Below, one piece after another: positions 55,374 through 63,938 of a stretch of DNA of 64,000 bases (its first letter is position 1; the number at the start of each line of letters is the position of its first letter). A program made the translations under genes and the position numbers. The notes beneath the pieces were generated by a model. That model ran no database searches. It was not told where the DNA came from and saw only the letters and a program-made list of their open reading frames with translations. This stretch comes from Planctomycetota bacterium (lineage in GTDB: Bacteria > Planctomycetota > Planctomycetia > Pirellulales > Pirellulaceae). Where the stretch lies: assembly GCA_017303505.1 (NCBI GenBank), contig JAFLCP010000011.1, positions 18,164-82,163 on the forward strand, in the 5' to 3' direction.

Positions 55374-56594
55374 CTATCGTCTGTCACTATCTTTTTTGAA
55401 GTACTTGGGAACTCGTGCAAACATCCTCAGGCCCATTAACCACTTCGACGATCGTGACTTCCTCTGTTGCATTCCCAGCCACACAGATGCAATCGCGAGT
55501 CCCAAGGCCCAGTAGCGGCTATCGGTGAAACTAATTTCTTCATCCGCACCGACATTACCTTGCTCCGTTACATCTTTTAGATACCTGGTTGCGTCATAGC
55601 GCAAAGTCTCAACATTCGCAGTAGCGATTCGTGCTGGGTCATAGACGTCGAAAAGTGAATTGTGTTTAGCAGGAGTCGCTTCTTCGGAACTCGTCTCTTC
55701 GCCGTAAGCTGTTGCAACCAAGTAATCCCATGTCATTTCTACATTTCGTCCCTGACGGCTACGAAGCCGATCTTCAAATTGAAAATCTGTGCTTCGATCG
55801 CCTGAGAACACGAAGAGGTTCAAGTAGGTATCTTCGAGAGTGGTCTCTTGATTTTCGGCTTCAATCGCTCCACCCAACTGCGTGAAATACTCGTCTTCGC
55901 GGATTTGCCGCCCGCTTCGGGCTTCAACAACCGTTTCATGCGTCAAATTCAAATCGACATTCGAGTCCCCATCGGACTCAGGTTCAACCTTATCAGCGGT
56001 AACGTTGCTCGACGTGTCGCCACCAAAAATGATTCCCGGGCGTCTACCATTCGGCTGTGGGTTTTCGCGATTTGTTGGAGGCGAAGAGTTGTCACTCCCC
56101 TTTATCGGAAAGTCCGTAAAACGGTCTGTGCCTTCCCCTTCCCCTACTACCGCGGCGGACTCTTCAGCGGCATTTGACCAATTCCAATCGCTGGACCGGG
56201 AAGTGTTTGCGGTAGCAAGACCTTTACTTCGGCCACCATTGTCAGAATTATTTTCGCGAACTACCACAACAACACTAACGTGCACCACCACTGGGACCGG
56301 AATCATCCGTCCAGGGCCGAAGTTATTGCGGTCCATCATTGCGTTAGAAGCGGCAAACCCTTTCATCTCCCGCGGCATCATATGAGGCGATATGGAGGGA
56401 CGATCTGATTCTGCATTAACTTCCATTCGCATGGGCTTCGCCCAATTCGCCCCATCTTTCCCAGCCATTTTGTGCGAAAGAAGGTTCATATCCTCTATTT
56501 CAGCCGCCTCCACAATGCCTACGTAACTGGCCATTAACTCGCGGTTCTCTAATCGCTCAACTCGCAACGTTTTTGATTTCGAACTCGAAGTCAT
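55374..56594 (-). CDS. Surface protein with ENRELMA N-terminus and C-terminal membrane anchor
   Basis: A 406-residue protein. N-terminus KTLRVERLENRELMASYVG, like the downstream gene. The body is polar, Ser/Asn-rich and unstructured-looking, with one short hydrophobic stretch (MIPVPVVVHVSVVVVV). Near the C-terminus YWALGLAIASVWLGMQQRKS is a membrane anchor followed by basic residues. Likely an envelope protein. It follows the kinase of the third ECF module on the same strand. Confidence 0.7.
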   Translation of the reverse strand: MTSSSKSKTLRVERLENRELMASYVGIVEAAEIEDMNLLSHKMAGKDGANWAKPMRMEVNAESDRPSISPHMMPREMKGFAASNAMMDRNNFGPGRMIPVPVVVHVSVVVVVRENNSDNGGRSKGLATANTSRSSDWNWSNAAEESAAVVGEGEGTDRFTDFPIKGSDNSSPPTNRENPQPNGRRPGIIFGGDTSSNVTADKVEPESDGDSNVDLNLTHETVVEARSGRQIREDEYFTQLGGAIEAENQETTLEDTYLNLFVFSGDRSTDFQFEDRLRSRQGRNVEMTWDYLVATAYGEETSSEEATPAKHNSLFDVYDPARIATANVETLRYDATRYLKDVTEQGNVGADEEISFTDSRYWALGLAIASVWLGMQQRKSRSSKWLMGLRMFARVPKYFKKDSDRR

Positions 56595-56667
56595 AATGCA
56601 CTCAATTACTCATGAACCAACTTGTGGGACGTATCTAGTAGCTTCAAAAACCGAACTAATCTTCTTT

Positions 56668-59277
56668 TCAGTCCAACGTTTCTTCTGGCAATGTTAAACC
56701 TACTGGCTTCACGTTCGTTGACTCCGAACCATGAGCATTGTTTTTCATAGCCAATAACTGACTGCGATATCCGCGAGCTTCGCGCAGAACTCGCTCTAAA
56801 CGTTCCGTATCGCCTGTCTGCTGGTAGCAGTTTGCCAGGTTGTGCAGAACTTGACTTAATTGCTTCAATGCACCTGGGTCATCGCGAAACGTTTTTAGCA
56901 CATCTCGCAAACGTTGCGCCGCTAACTCCAGATAAAACGAACCATTGCTCAAATCCTTCATTTGACAATAGGCTACGCCCAAGTGGTTCAGTGTGATGAA
57001 CAGTTGCTGCTCCAGACGGCGATCGTTTGGCATGAGCTCCAACGATTGATTCAACACATTATGGCACTTTGAAAAAAGGCCGATTCCCCGTTGATATTCT
57101 TGATTTTTGCAATGGGCTAACCCCTTGGCGATCAGTGTGTTCGTAACCTTGATGACCAAGGAGCTGTCCGTCGGAAACTTGACCAGTTCAGCTTCCAAAA
57201 CATGGAGCGCTTGGTTAGCAACCTCGTCCACTTCTTTGGGAGCCGACTCTACGAGCAGCGCAACCATGTTCGCTTGGATGGAAGCAGTGAGCACTTCATT
57301 TCCACGGCTTCCTTCCAAAACTCGAACAGCCTGTTTGAAATGTTCCATCGCGACAGGAGAGTTGTTCATGGAAGACAACAGTAGCCCAACGTTATTATGC
57401 GAAGTTGCCAACTCGGGCAGGACTGCCTCATATCCCTCGTTCCAGAGTTCCGACTCCAAGGCGATCGCTTCTTCATATTCTCGGCGACTCTCCACCAGTT
57501 GTCCCATAGCACTATGGGCTTTAGCTAGATCGTGCAGACTTATCGCAAACTCCATTTTCAGTTCGGAATTCGCCGTTCCACTTTGGACATGATTTTTCAG
57601 GATATCGACAGCGGCTTCCATTGCTTTGACCGCCATTTCGTTTTGTCCCAATTCCAAGCGCAGACCACCGATCATTCGGTACGTCTTCGCAACATTGGGT
57701 TCGAGGACGGATCGATCTTCGGCGATTTTCGCAAGCCGCTCATAGTACCCCAACGTTCCTTCCAATAGTTTTCGACGAGCAGCCTGAGCACCTGGAACAT
57801 GGGCAAGATCTTCGGCAATTTGTGTTCCAAGGGCATGTACAGTGTCGCGAGCAATCGCTTCGCTTTTGCCGACAATTTCCAAGTTCTTATTCACGGTCGT
57901 TTGCAGCGATTGCAGGCGGGCGTTATTGATACCCAGTCCCAAGATTAACATGAACATTGCCAAGGCCGCCGCAGTTGCCACCTGTCGGTTCCGCACCAGG
58001 ACGCCTTGCAAACGATCGATAACACCTGGCATTTTGGCTTCGGTGACTTTACCATCCAATACTCGCTGCAAGTCTTTGCGAAAAGCATGAGCGGTATCAT
58101 AACGATCATCGCGTCTCTTGCTCATGGCTTTTCGCAGCACGGCCACCAAAGACAAAGGTATATCGCGTCGGTATTTACGCAATGAGACCGGTTCGTCTTG
58201 ATCGATGGCTCGCAACAAGGCTACCGTATCATTCGAATCGAACGCAGGCTTCCCCGCCAATAATTCATAGAGCGTAGCCCCCAGCGAATAGATATCGCTG
58301 CGACCATCAACGGTCGCTGCATTCCCCCGAGCTTGCTCTGGGCTCATGTATCGCATCGTTCCAACAAGGTCGCCAGAGCGAGTCAATGAAGAATCGTTGC
58401 TAACGCGCGCCAGCCCAAAGTCAGCGATCCACAGCTTTCCATCGCGATTGACCAATAAATTCGACGGCTTAATATCGCGATGTACGATCCCTGCCTCGTG
58501 AGCAGCATGTAAACCATCCGCCGCCTGAATACCAAAACGAATAATCTCACGCCAGTCGGTATCTACAGCAGGCAACTGCACCGCTCTGCTGTCTTCAGAA
58601 ACTGCGGAGTCCGATGAGCCAATCTGATTGTAGGCTCCTCCCCTAGATGACATCGCTTCTCGATGATCTAAGGAAAACCCATCAATTCGCTGCATCGCAT
58701 AGTAGTGCAGCCCCGCCTCGAAACCAACGGCGTATACAGGAATGATGTTCGGATGCTGCAAGCTCGCGGCAAGTTCAGCTTCACGTTGAAAACGCAACAT
58801 CTGACTTTCGGTAATCGCCTTAGCGGTCGGAAGTACCTTTAAGGCAACGATACGATGCAACGATTTTTGAGTCGCCTTGTAGACGATGCCCATCCCACCT
58901 TGGCCGATCACTTCGTGCAAAATGAAATCACCGAGTTCGAAATCCTTGCTCAGTTCTGCTCCCAGAGATAAAGGGAGAAGCGTCCTGCCAGGCAATAACT
59001 CCTGCTTTGCAACTGCCGCCATATCATGCAACGCTTGCAGTCCCGAAACACACTCTGCGAGCGTCGTTTTTAACTCGGGGCAATCAGCGGTTAACTCATC
59101 GAGACTTAATGTTTCCCCATTCTCCATGGCAGCCAAGTAACGATCGAGCAAGACGCTCAACAGTTCGCGCTGCTCATGCGTCAACTCTTCATCCCGCGCA
59201 AAAGGAATCCCCGACGACGACATAGATAGCCCGGTCGAAGAGAGCAACGAAGATGGGGTTAACGAAAAGTCGTTCAT
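56668..59277 (-). CDS. Membrane Ser/Thr protein kinase coupled to an ECF sigma factor
   Basis: About 869 residues. The ATG at 59277 overlaps the sigma stop (ATGA). An N-terminal helical region holds TADCPELKTTLAECVSGLQA but no zinc motif. Kinase domain: EVIGQGGMGIVYKATQKSLH, VALKVL, a Ser-rich insertion, HRDIKPSNLLV, DFGLARV, SPEQARG. One transmembrane helix (ATAAALAMFMLILGLGI), then a TPR-rich tail of about 430 residues (LHDLAKAHSAMGQLVESRRE, LNHLGVAYCQMKDLSNGSFY). Confidence 0.9.
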   Translation of the reverse strand: MNDFSLTPSSLLSSTGLSMSSSGIPFARDEELTHEQRELLSVLLDRYLAAMENGETLSLDELTADCPELKTTLAECVSGLQALHDMAAVAKQELLPGRTLLPLSLGAELSKDFELGDFILHEVIGQGGMGIVYKATQKSLHRIVALKVLPTAKAITESQMLRFQREAELAASLQHPNIIPVYAVGFEAGLHYYAMQRIDGFSLDHREAMSSRGGAYNQIGSSDSAVSEDSRAVQLPAVDTDWREIIRFGIQAADGLHAAHEAGIVHRDIKPSNLLVNRDGKLWIADFGLARVSNDSSLTRSGDLVGTMRYMSPEQARGNAATVDGRSDIYSLGATLYELLAGKPAFDSNDTVALLRAIDQDEPVSLRKYRRDIPLSLVAVLRKAMSKRRDDRYDTAHAFRKDLQRVLDGKVTEAKMPGVIDRLQGVLVRNRQVATAAALAMFMLILGLGINNARLQSLQTTVNKNLEIVGKSEAIARDTVHALGTQIAEDLAHVPGAQAARRKLLEGTLGYYERLAKIAEDRSVLEPNVAKTYRMIGGLRLELGQNEMAVKAMEAAVDILKNHVQSGTANSELKMEFAISLHDLAKAHSAMGQLVESRREYEEAIALESELWNEGYEAVLPELATSHNNVGLLLSSMNNSPVAMEHFKQAVRVLEGSRGNEVLTASIQANMVALLVESAPKEVDEVANQALHVLEAELVKFPTDSSLVIKVTNTLIAKGLAHCKNQEYQRGIGLFSKCHNVLNQSLELMPNDRRLEQQLFITLNHLGVAYCQMKDLSNGSFYLELAAQRLRDVLKTFRDDPGALKQLSQVLHNLANCYQQTGDTERLERVLREARGYRSQLLAMKNNAHGSESTNVKPVGLTLPEETLD

Positions 59278-59906
59278 TCGATGGGCTCGCAAATCTTCTT
59301 GAATCGCTCGATAGCTCGCAACCACAGCATGCGTACACAGCCAGGCTTCTTGCCCGTCTTCTCAGCGATCTCGTCAAACGACAAACCTTGGAGATTGCGA
59401 TAGATAATCACTTCTTGATATTCAGGTTTGAGTTTGGCTAGTTGTTGACTGAGCAAGTCAACTCTTTCCCCACGGCGACAAATCTCGCTAGGTGTGCCGC
59501 ATTGGTCGGCGACCATATCTAACGGACTGAGCCGATCCCCACCATCCACACCCTGTCCGGCAGGTTGAGCAAACTCGCGACGAACATCGCGTTTGCGAGC
59601 CTGCAGATGTGTTTCAATGGCTCGGTTTCTGCAATTGGACAAAATCTGTCGCAACCAGGAAATGAACTCCCCTTCACTGTCGCCGCGGAAATCCGGAAAG
59701 TCACGATATGCAGCCAACATTGCTTCCTGGACTAGGTCCGATGCATTCAGCCGCTGTCTCAACCGTCGATCCAATTGTGTCGAAGCGAGAATACGTAGAT
59801 AGTTGCGATACTGCTCCAGCAGTTCCCCCAACGAATCAGGCTTGCCCGACTTTGCTTCACGGAGCAATTCGATCATACCACGTGTCATGGTTGAGCCGGT
59901 TATCAT
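59274..59906 (-). CDS. ECF-type RNA polymerase sigma factor (planctomycete-specific group)
   Basis: About 210 residues. Region 2: LGELLEQYRNYLRILASTQL, LNASDLVQEAMLAAYRDFPD, EFISWLRQILSNCRNRAIET; region 4: LKPEYQEVIIYRNLQGLSFD followed by EIAEKTGKKPGCVRMLWLRA. The ATG at 59906 with AGAGGA at good spacing is preferred to upstream starts at 59939 (ATG) and 59948 (TTG). The pattern fits the planctomycete-specific sigma group linked with PknB-like kinases. Coupled to the following kinase. Confidence 0.9.
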   Translation of the reverse strand: MITGSTMTRGMIELLREAKSGKPDSLGELLEQYRNYLRILASTQLDRRLRQRLNASDLVQEAMLAAYRDFPDFRGDSEGEFISWLRQILSNCRNRAIETHLQARKRDVRREFAQPAGQGVDGGDRLSPLDMVADQCGTPSEICRRGERVDLLSQQLAKLKPEYQEVIIYRNLQGLSFDEIAEKTGKKPGCVRMLWLRAIERFKKICEPIE

Positions 59907-60545
59907 GGAAGTCCTCTTTTCTTCGGTATCGTCGGTCATCAGGACCAATTATCGCAGTTCGTAATATGGGGTGAATCCTGTCCCCTATCTAAAGCCTGTC
60001 TGGCAAGCCGTCTGAAAGTAATTCGCAATATCCCAAAGGAAGGGAAATTCGCCAAATAGCTCGCAGAGAATTCCGACAGTACGTTTCTTGATGGGACGGA
60101 TTTTCATGCGAAATGTGACACTCAAAAGTGACAAAAATTCCGAAAAAACTCCCATCGATTTTCTTGTCTTTTAGATTCCGTTGCGATTTTGCCCAATTTT
60201 TGGCCCAATTAGTCCCTCAAACCGACCGAATTCCGCCGATTTCTAATGCCCCTCCCAGTGAGGCTGCAATTGCCAGCGGACCATTTCACAAGTAGCTATC
60301 GCCAGAGTGCAACCCCGCAAGTTCACTTCTAATTAGCCCAGCACTCTCGACCGTTTCGCAAAAAAGTGGCTTATCTCGACGCAGCGATAAGCGGCGATGT
60401 AAATCCAAAACTGTGCAACCAGCCCTGTGACAGAATCTTGAGAATTTCTCTCCCTAAAGTTGGAAAGAAATAAGTCATCGAGTAACTAGCCACTTAGTTT
60501 TGCCGATGTAACAGGTCACTTGTCCCAGCAGGATTGATTCGAACC
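59907..60545. other. Intergenic region, about 640 bp
   Basis: It separates the sigma gene from the divergent metalloprotease gene. A small inverted repeat, CTTATC-10 bp-GATAAG (about 60370-60391), and a direct repeat GTGACA (about 60115-60135) are present. No convincing promoter, RNA gene or ORF was recognised. Confidence 0.4.
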
Positions 60546-61487
60546 ATGAACTTCAAAACACGACGCAGTTTGATTCTCGAAAGCCTAGAAGAACGAAAAG
60601 TCTTGACAGCCAGTTTTGGTTGGGATGGTCCCGGCCAAGGTAGTTCGGCACTGACCTATTACGTGCAGGATGTTCCTAGCAACTTTTCCTTAAGCCAAGC
60701 TGAAGTGGAGTCTGCAATTGCCCAAGCGCTTGATGCATGGTCCGAAGTGGCGGATATCACATTCACACGTGTTGATTCACCGCGACAAGAGAATTCATTA
60801 GACTTCACTTTCGTCAATATCGACGGTGAAGGAAGCATCTTGGCTCAAGCCTACTTCCCATCCGACCTCAACAGCAGTTCGCTTGCGGGTGATGTGCAAT
60901 TCGATGTCCGCGATAATTTTGAAATCGGAAATTCGGAAGGAAATTCGGCCTTCGATTTTCTATGGGTCGCAGTTCACGAGATCGGACATGCCCTCGGTTT
61001 GGATCACAGCGATGCATTAGATTCAGTGCTCGAAGAAACCGTTAGCCCATCGCAATATTTCCAGCAACTCTCTGCCGACGATGTCGATGCAATACTGGAA
61101 CTGTACGCTGCCCAAGATGGCACCACAGAAGATTCGACGGATACGATCGACGATTTTTGGAATAGCGAAGATGAAGCCTTCAGCGACTTCATTCCGGAAA
61201 ACCATTTTAATGCGTTTCCGCCCTCTCGCTCGTTTCCGCCCTCTCGCTCCTTTCCAACTGAACGGAACTTTTTGAGTCCATTTCCCTTTGCCGAGCAAAT
61301 GGACTTTCCACACATTGCAGACTTTCAGCCAACCTCCGATTTTCCGACAACCACTGCGATTGACAACTTCGACTTGTGCCCCACAGAAGCAGTCGATGAA
61401 TTCTTCGCCGACTTTGTCAACCAAATTGCCTGGCTGGATGAGTTCTTTACCGATGAGGAAGACGACATTCCCTCTTGGTTCGCTTAA
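60546..61487 (+). CDS. Matrixin-like zinc metalloprotease with planctomycete surface leader
   Basis: About 313 residues. The N-terminus (RRSLILESLEERKVLTASFG) is related to the leader on the ENRELMA proteins. The peptidase domain (about 24-190) shows the matrixin pattern: YYVQDVPSNFSLSQAEVESA, AWSEVADITFTRV and the zinc motif HEIGHALGLDH with His144, His148 and His154. The C-terminal third is Phe/Asp/Pro-rich, with a short 6-residue repeat (FPPSRS), and acidic at the end. A TTG four codons upstream is also in frame. Likely secreted. Confidence 0.85.
   Translation: MNFKTRRSLILESLEERKVLTASFGWDGPGQGSSALTYYVQDVPSNFSLSQAEVESAIAQALDAWSEVADITFTRVDSPRQENSLDFTFVNIDGEGSILAQAYFPSDLNSSSLAGDVQFDVRDNFEIGNSEGNSAFDFLWVAVHEIGHALGLDHSDALDSVLEETVSPSQYFQQLSADDVDAILELYAAQDGTTEDSTDTIDDFWNSEDEAFSDFIPENHFNAFPPSRSFPPSRSFPTERNFLSPFPFAEQMDFPHIADFQPTSDFPTTTAIDNFDLCPTEAVDEFFADFVNQIAWLDEFFTDEEDDIPSWFA
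61215..61250. repeat. 18-bp tandem repeat, two copies
   Basis: TTTCCGCCCTCTCGCTCG is repeated once with a single change at the last base, encoding FPPSRS twice in the metalloprotease linker. A third copy begins but decays. Confidence 0.9.
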
Positions 61488-61526
61488 CCCTACAATGAGA
61501 GCCTACTTTTTCTTGGCTCCGTAGGG
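61488..61526 (+). promoter_or_regulatory. Hairpin that buries the mtfA ribosome-binding site
   Basis: CCCTAC (61488-61493) pairs with GTAGGG (61521-61526), and GAGCC (61499-61503) with GGCTC (61515-61519). GTAGGG is also the probable ribosome site of the next gene, whose ATG is at 61534. The stem begins right after the metalloprotease stop. It may act as a weak terminator or limit mtfA translation until opened; there is no U-tract. Confidence 0.5.
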
Positions 61527-61533
61527 TGATTCG

Positions 61534-62316
61534 ATGTTCGACTTGTGGTTTAAGGGATGGCGCAGGCAACGATTATCTAAGAAAGCTGCGCCATCGCATT
61601 GGCCACAAATACTGCAACAGAGCTTCTGGTATTGGGAGTTTCTATCCCCACCTCAGCAATATCGCCTGCTCATGTTGATGCAGATCTTTATCCACGAAAA
61701 GGAAATTGTAGTTCCGAAAGAAATCAACTCTGCAGAGCAAGCCAAAGTAACAGTGGCGGCAGCCGCTTGTTTAATGCTGTTAGGATTCGAAGATCTCTAT
61801 TGCTTCGACCGAGTTCGAACAGTCATCCTACAAACCAAGAGCTTTCAGCAGAAAGTTCGCTCGAGTTCACCGCATGTGGTTAGTGAGGTGCAGGCCGCAG
61901 GTGTTTATTCCAAAGGTGGTCCATTAGTTTTGTCTTGGCCTCAGGTGGCCAGTCAATGTTACAGTCCCGAATACACCGCCAACGTGGTGATTCACGAATT
62001 CGCACATCACATCGACGACTTGGACGGTGCCGTTGACGGCGAACCACCCCTTCCCCGAAGAGAACAAAGGGCTGCTTGGAAAGAACATTCGCAACAAGCA
62101 ATGGAGAGGGTCGAAGAATTGGATTCCATTGGAATCAACACGGCAATTGACACCTATGGTTTAACAAACCCCGAAGAATTCTTTGCCGAAGCCTGCGAGG
62201 CTTTCTTCTGCAATCCCAATCTTCTGAATGAGCAATTTCCTGAACTGTACGAGCTGTTAATGCAACTCTATCACTTGGATACAAGTGAGTGGTTTCGCTC
62301 GATCCACATCGATTAA
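61534..62316 (+). CDS. mtfA: MtfA-like zinc peptidase (M90 family)
   Basis: A 260-residue cytosolic metallopeptidase. The zinc motif HEFAHHIDDLDG (about 152-163) and the third-ligand helix NPEEFFAEACEAFF match MtfA. N-terminal helices with LLMLMQIFIHEKEIV and NVVIHEFAHH are typical. In Escherichia coli MtfA binds the repressor Mlc and affects glucose uptake; whether that applies in a planctomycete is unknown. It follows the matrixin gene after 46 bp, probably cotranscribed. Confidence 0.9.
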   Translation: MFDLWFKGWRRQRLSKKAAPSHWPQILQQSFWYWEFLSPPQQYRLLMLMQIFIHEKEIVVPKEINSAEQAKVTVAAAACLMLLGFEDLYCFDRVRTVILQTKSFQQKVRSSSPHVVSEVQAAGVYSKGGPLVLSWPQVASQCYSPEYTANVVIHEFAHHIDDLDGAVDGEPPLPRREQRAAWKEHSQQAMERVEELDSIGINTAIDTYGLTNPEEFFAEACEAFFCNPNLLNEQFPELYELLMQLYHLDTSEWFRSIHID

Positions 62317-62393
62317 CTTCCCGATGAATCAAGCATTTGCTTCGAGTCATCTTACGCAGTCAACATCCACTGCTAAAATACCGACAGCCCCAC

Positions 62394-62891
62394 TCATTTA
62401 GGCGGATGTCTAGATTTAACCTCCTTGATAACAACCTTAGCGCCTTCTGGAAATAATCGTATTGATGCCCCCTGCTTCAGCTTTTCTATCGCGTCCGGGC
62501 CGATGTATTGGCCGTAGGGTGTAGAACCCCAGTTGTTTTTGATATATTTTTCAATCTTTAGGTAAAGTGGCTTCGTCATTTTTGAAAGCTCTTTGTCCTC
62601 TTGTTGCTCTAGGCGTCCCATCGTTAGCTCATTGTTTACGAACTGGGGCCTAAGGAATGCAAGAAGAGGATCAAACACATCACAGAAAGCATTAAACTTC
62701 CCGTAAGTCCTCAACTCTTCTTCGGGCTTCAAACTCAAGAAACAGAATGGGCCCTCAAACGGAATTTGCGATCGGACAGGGTCGCTCTTTCGCCGTGACG
62801 GTGGAACAACCACCAACCCTAATGTGGCAGCGAAATCCTCAATTTGCTGCACGTCGAACCTGGTTCCAAACAAGTAAATATCTTTAGCCAT
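62394..62891 (-). CDS. Hypothetical protein
   Basis: A 165-residue soluble protein with no signal peptide or membrane helix. It reads as mixed alpha/beta (DIYLFGTRFDVQQIEDFAAT, PFCFLSLKPEEELRTYGKFN). TAGGGG precedes the start. No family recognised. It lies in the less gene-dense stretch before the IS21 element, so may belong to an accessory region. Confidence 0.6.
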   Translation of the reverse strand: MAKDIYLFGTRFDVQQIEDFAATLGLVVVPPSRRKSDPVRSQIPFEGPFCFLSLKPEEELRTYGKFNAFCDVFDPLLAFLRPQFVNNELTMGRLEQQEDKELSKMTKPLYLKIEKYIKNNWGSTPYGQYIGPDAIEKLKQGASIRLFPEGAKVVIKEVKSRHPPK

Positions 62892-62991
62892 GCCTATGCC
62901 CCTACTTACTCGTCAGGATTCCAAACACTTGTCCTGGATAAGAGAATTCTATAGTCGCCCAAATTGTGAACTCCCTATCGCCCAGTCTAAA

Positions 62992-63369
62992 CTAATTTCC
63001 TGCGCGTAGCGTAGGTCTCATTAGCTGAATCAGCTCAACAGGTTGTGCCGCGACAGGATCAATTGCCACGACGTCCTCGTACGCAGCGTCTAACGAGTTT
63101 GAAACCCTGAACTCATACTCTACCAAATAGCCCGCTATTTCCAGTGTGAGTGTCTGTTCTATAGTTTCAACTCTTGTGAGAAGTCTTCCAAGCCTTTTCG
63201 GTGAACTCGCTAGGGGTGAATAGTACGGTCTGGTCGTTATTGAAGACTTTGGGCGACGATGCTGCAATAGTTCCTCCAAGAGCTCAATCCAAGGGCATGT
63301 TCGACGCTGTGCGAAATCCTCCAACTCAACACGGGACGACTGTAACAATCCGTAATAGTAACCAAGCAC
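62992..63369 (-). CDS. Possible hypothetical protein, uncertain start
   Basis: A 125-residue frame beginning with GTG after GGGGGG (LGYYYGLLQSSRVELEDFAQ). Upstream in the same frame the sequence still reads like protein for about 14 codons (ITYILVRNGGH) before a stop, so the gene may be truncated or use an unseen start. No family recognised. It could be a decaying gene next to the insertion sequence. Confidence 0.35.
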   Translation of the reverse strand: MLGYYYGLLQSSRVELEDFAQRRTCPWIELLEELLQHRRPKSSITTRPYYSPLASSPKRLGRLLTRVETIEQTLTLEIAGYLVEYEFRVSNSLDAAYEDVVAIDPVAAQPVELIQLMRPTLRAGN

Positions 63370-63819
63370 ATGCCCCCCATTTCGTACGAGAATGTACGTG
63401 ATGTCACTGCACTATACAGGGTAAGGATACTTCTAATGGATTTGAGTTGGCTGAAGCGAATACTACTGGGTAATCTCACTGATCGATTTGCGCTAGCGGA
63501 TGGCGTTCAGAACCAAATTGGCTTTAAGAGACGAGCTCCGACTCTATCTCGAATTTGCCATTTGGAAGCCTTTCACGTATTAGCATTACCAAACGTTAGC
63601 TTTTGTCGCTATCCATGCCATTGGCTATTCTATTCGCTGGTTCAGTTCTTGGGATCCACTTCATACCTGAGTCGATAGCGACCGAGCGCTTTATCAAAAC
63701 TGAGCGAAAAAGGATTTGGGGCAACATCGAAAAAAAGACATAACCAACCAGCAACAGCACAAGCAAGTCCTTCCTCCTGAAAATCTGTTGCTGGGAAGTC
63801 AATACGATCAATTACAAAT
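63370..63819. other. About 450 bp without a convincing gene
   Basis: Several short frames exist, including a minus-strand frame near 63596-63811 with a hydrophobic segment (LLVLLLVGYVFFSMLPQILF) and an AGGAGG site, but none is well supported. The stretch ends at the IS21 boundary. Confidence 0.35.
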
Positions 63820-63826
63820 TGTCAGC

Positions 63827-63872
63827 GGGCGCTTAAAAGGGGCCAGTTAGGGGCGCTTTCAAAAGGGGCCAG
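63827..63872. repeat. Two copies of the IS21 terminal repeat
   Basis: GGGCGCTTAAAAGGGGCCAG (63827-63846) and a second copy at 63851-63872 that differs by an added TC (GGGCGCTTTC-AAAAGGGGCCAG). Multiple terminal repeats of this kind are usual for IS21 transposase binding. Confidence 0.85.
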
Positions 63873-63938
63873 ATCGACAAGGAGGTTATCGGTGATTTTC
63901 ATGGGAAGTACTTTGTTACTTTCCTTGGAGATGCATCG

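Noticed and set aside
63237..63479. 80-codon minus-strand frame overlapping the possible 125-residue gene
   Set aside because: Composition is less protein-like than the overlapping frame, and no motif was seen.
63596..63811. Minus-strand frame with a hydrophobic segment and an AGGAGG site next to the IS21 end
   Set aside because: Only TTG/GTG starts are available, it is short and lacks any recognisable family; it may be a remnant but cannot be supported.
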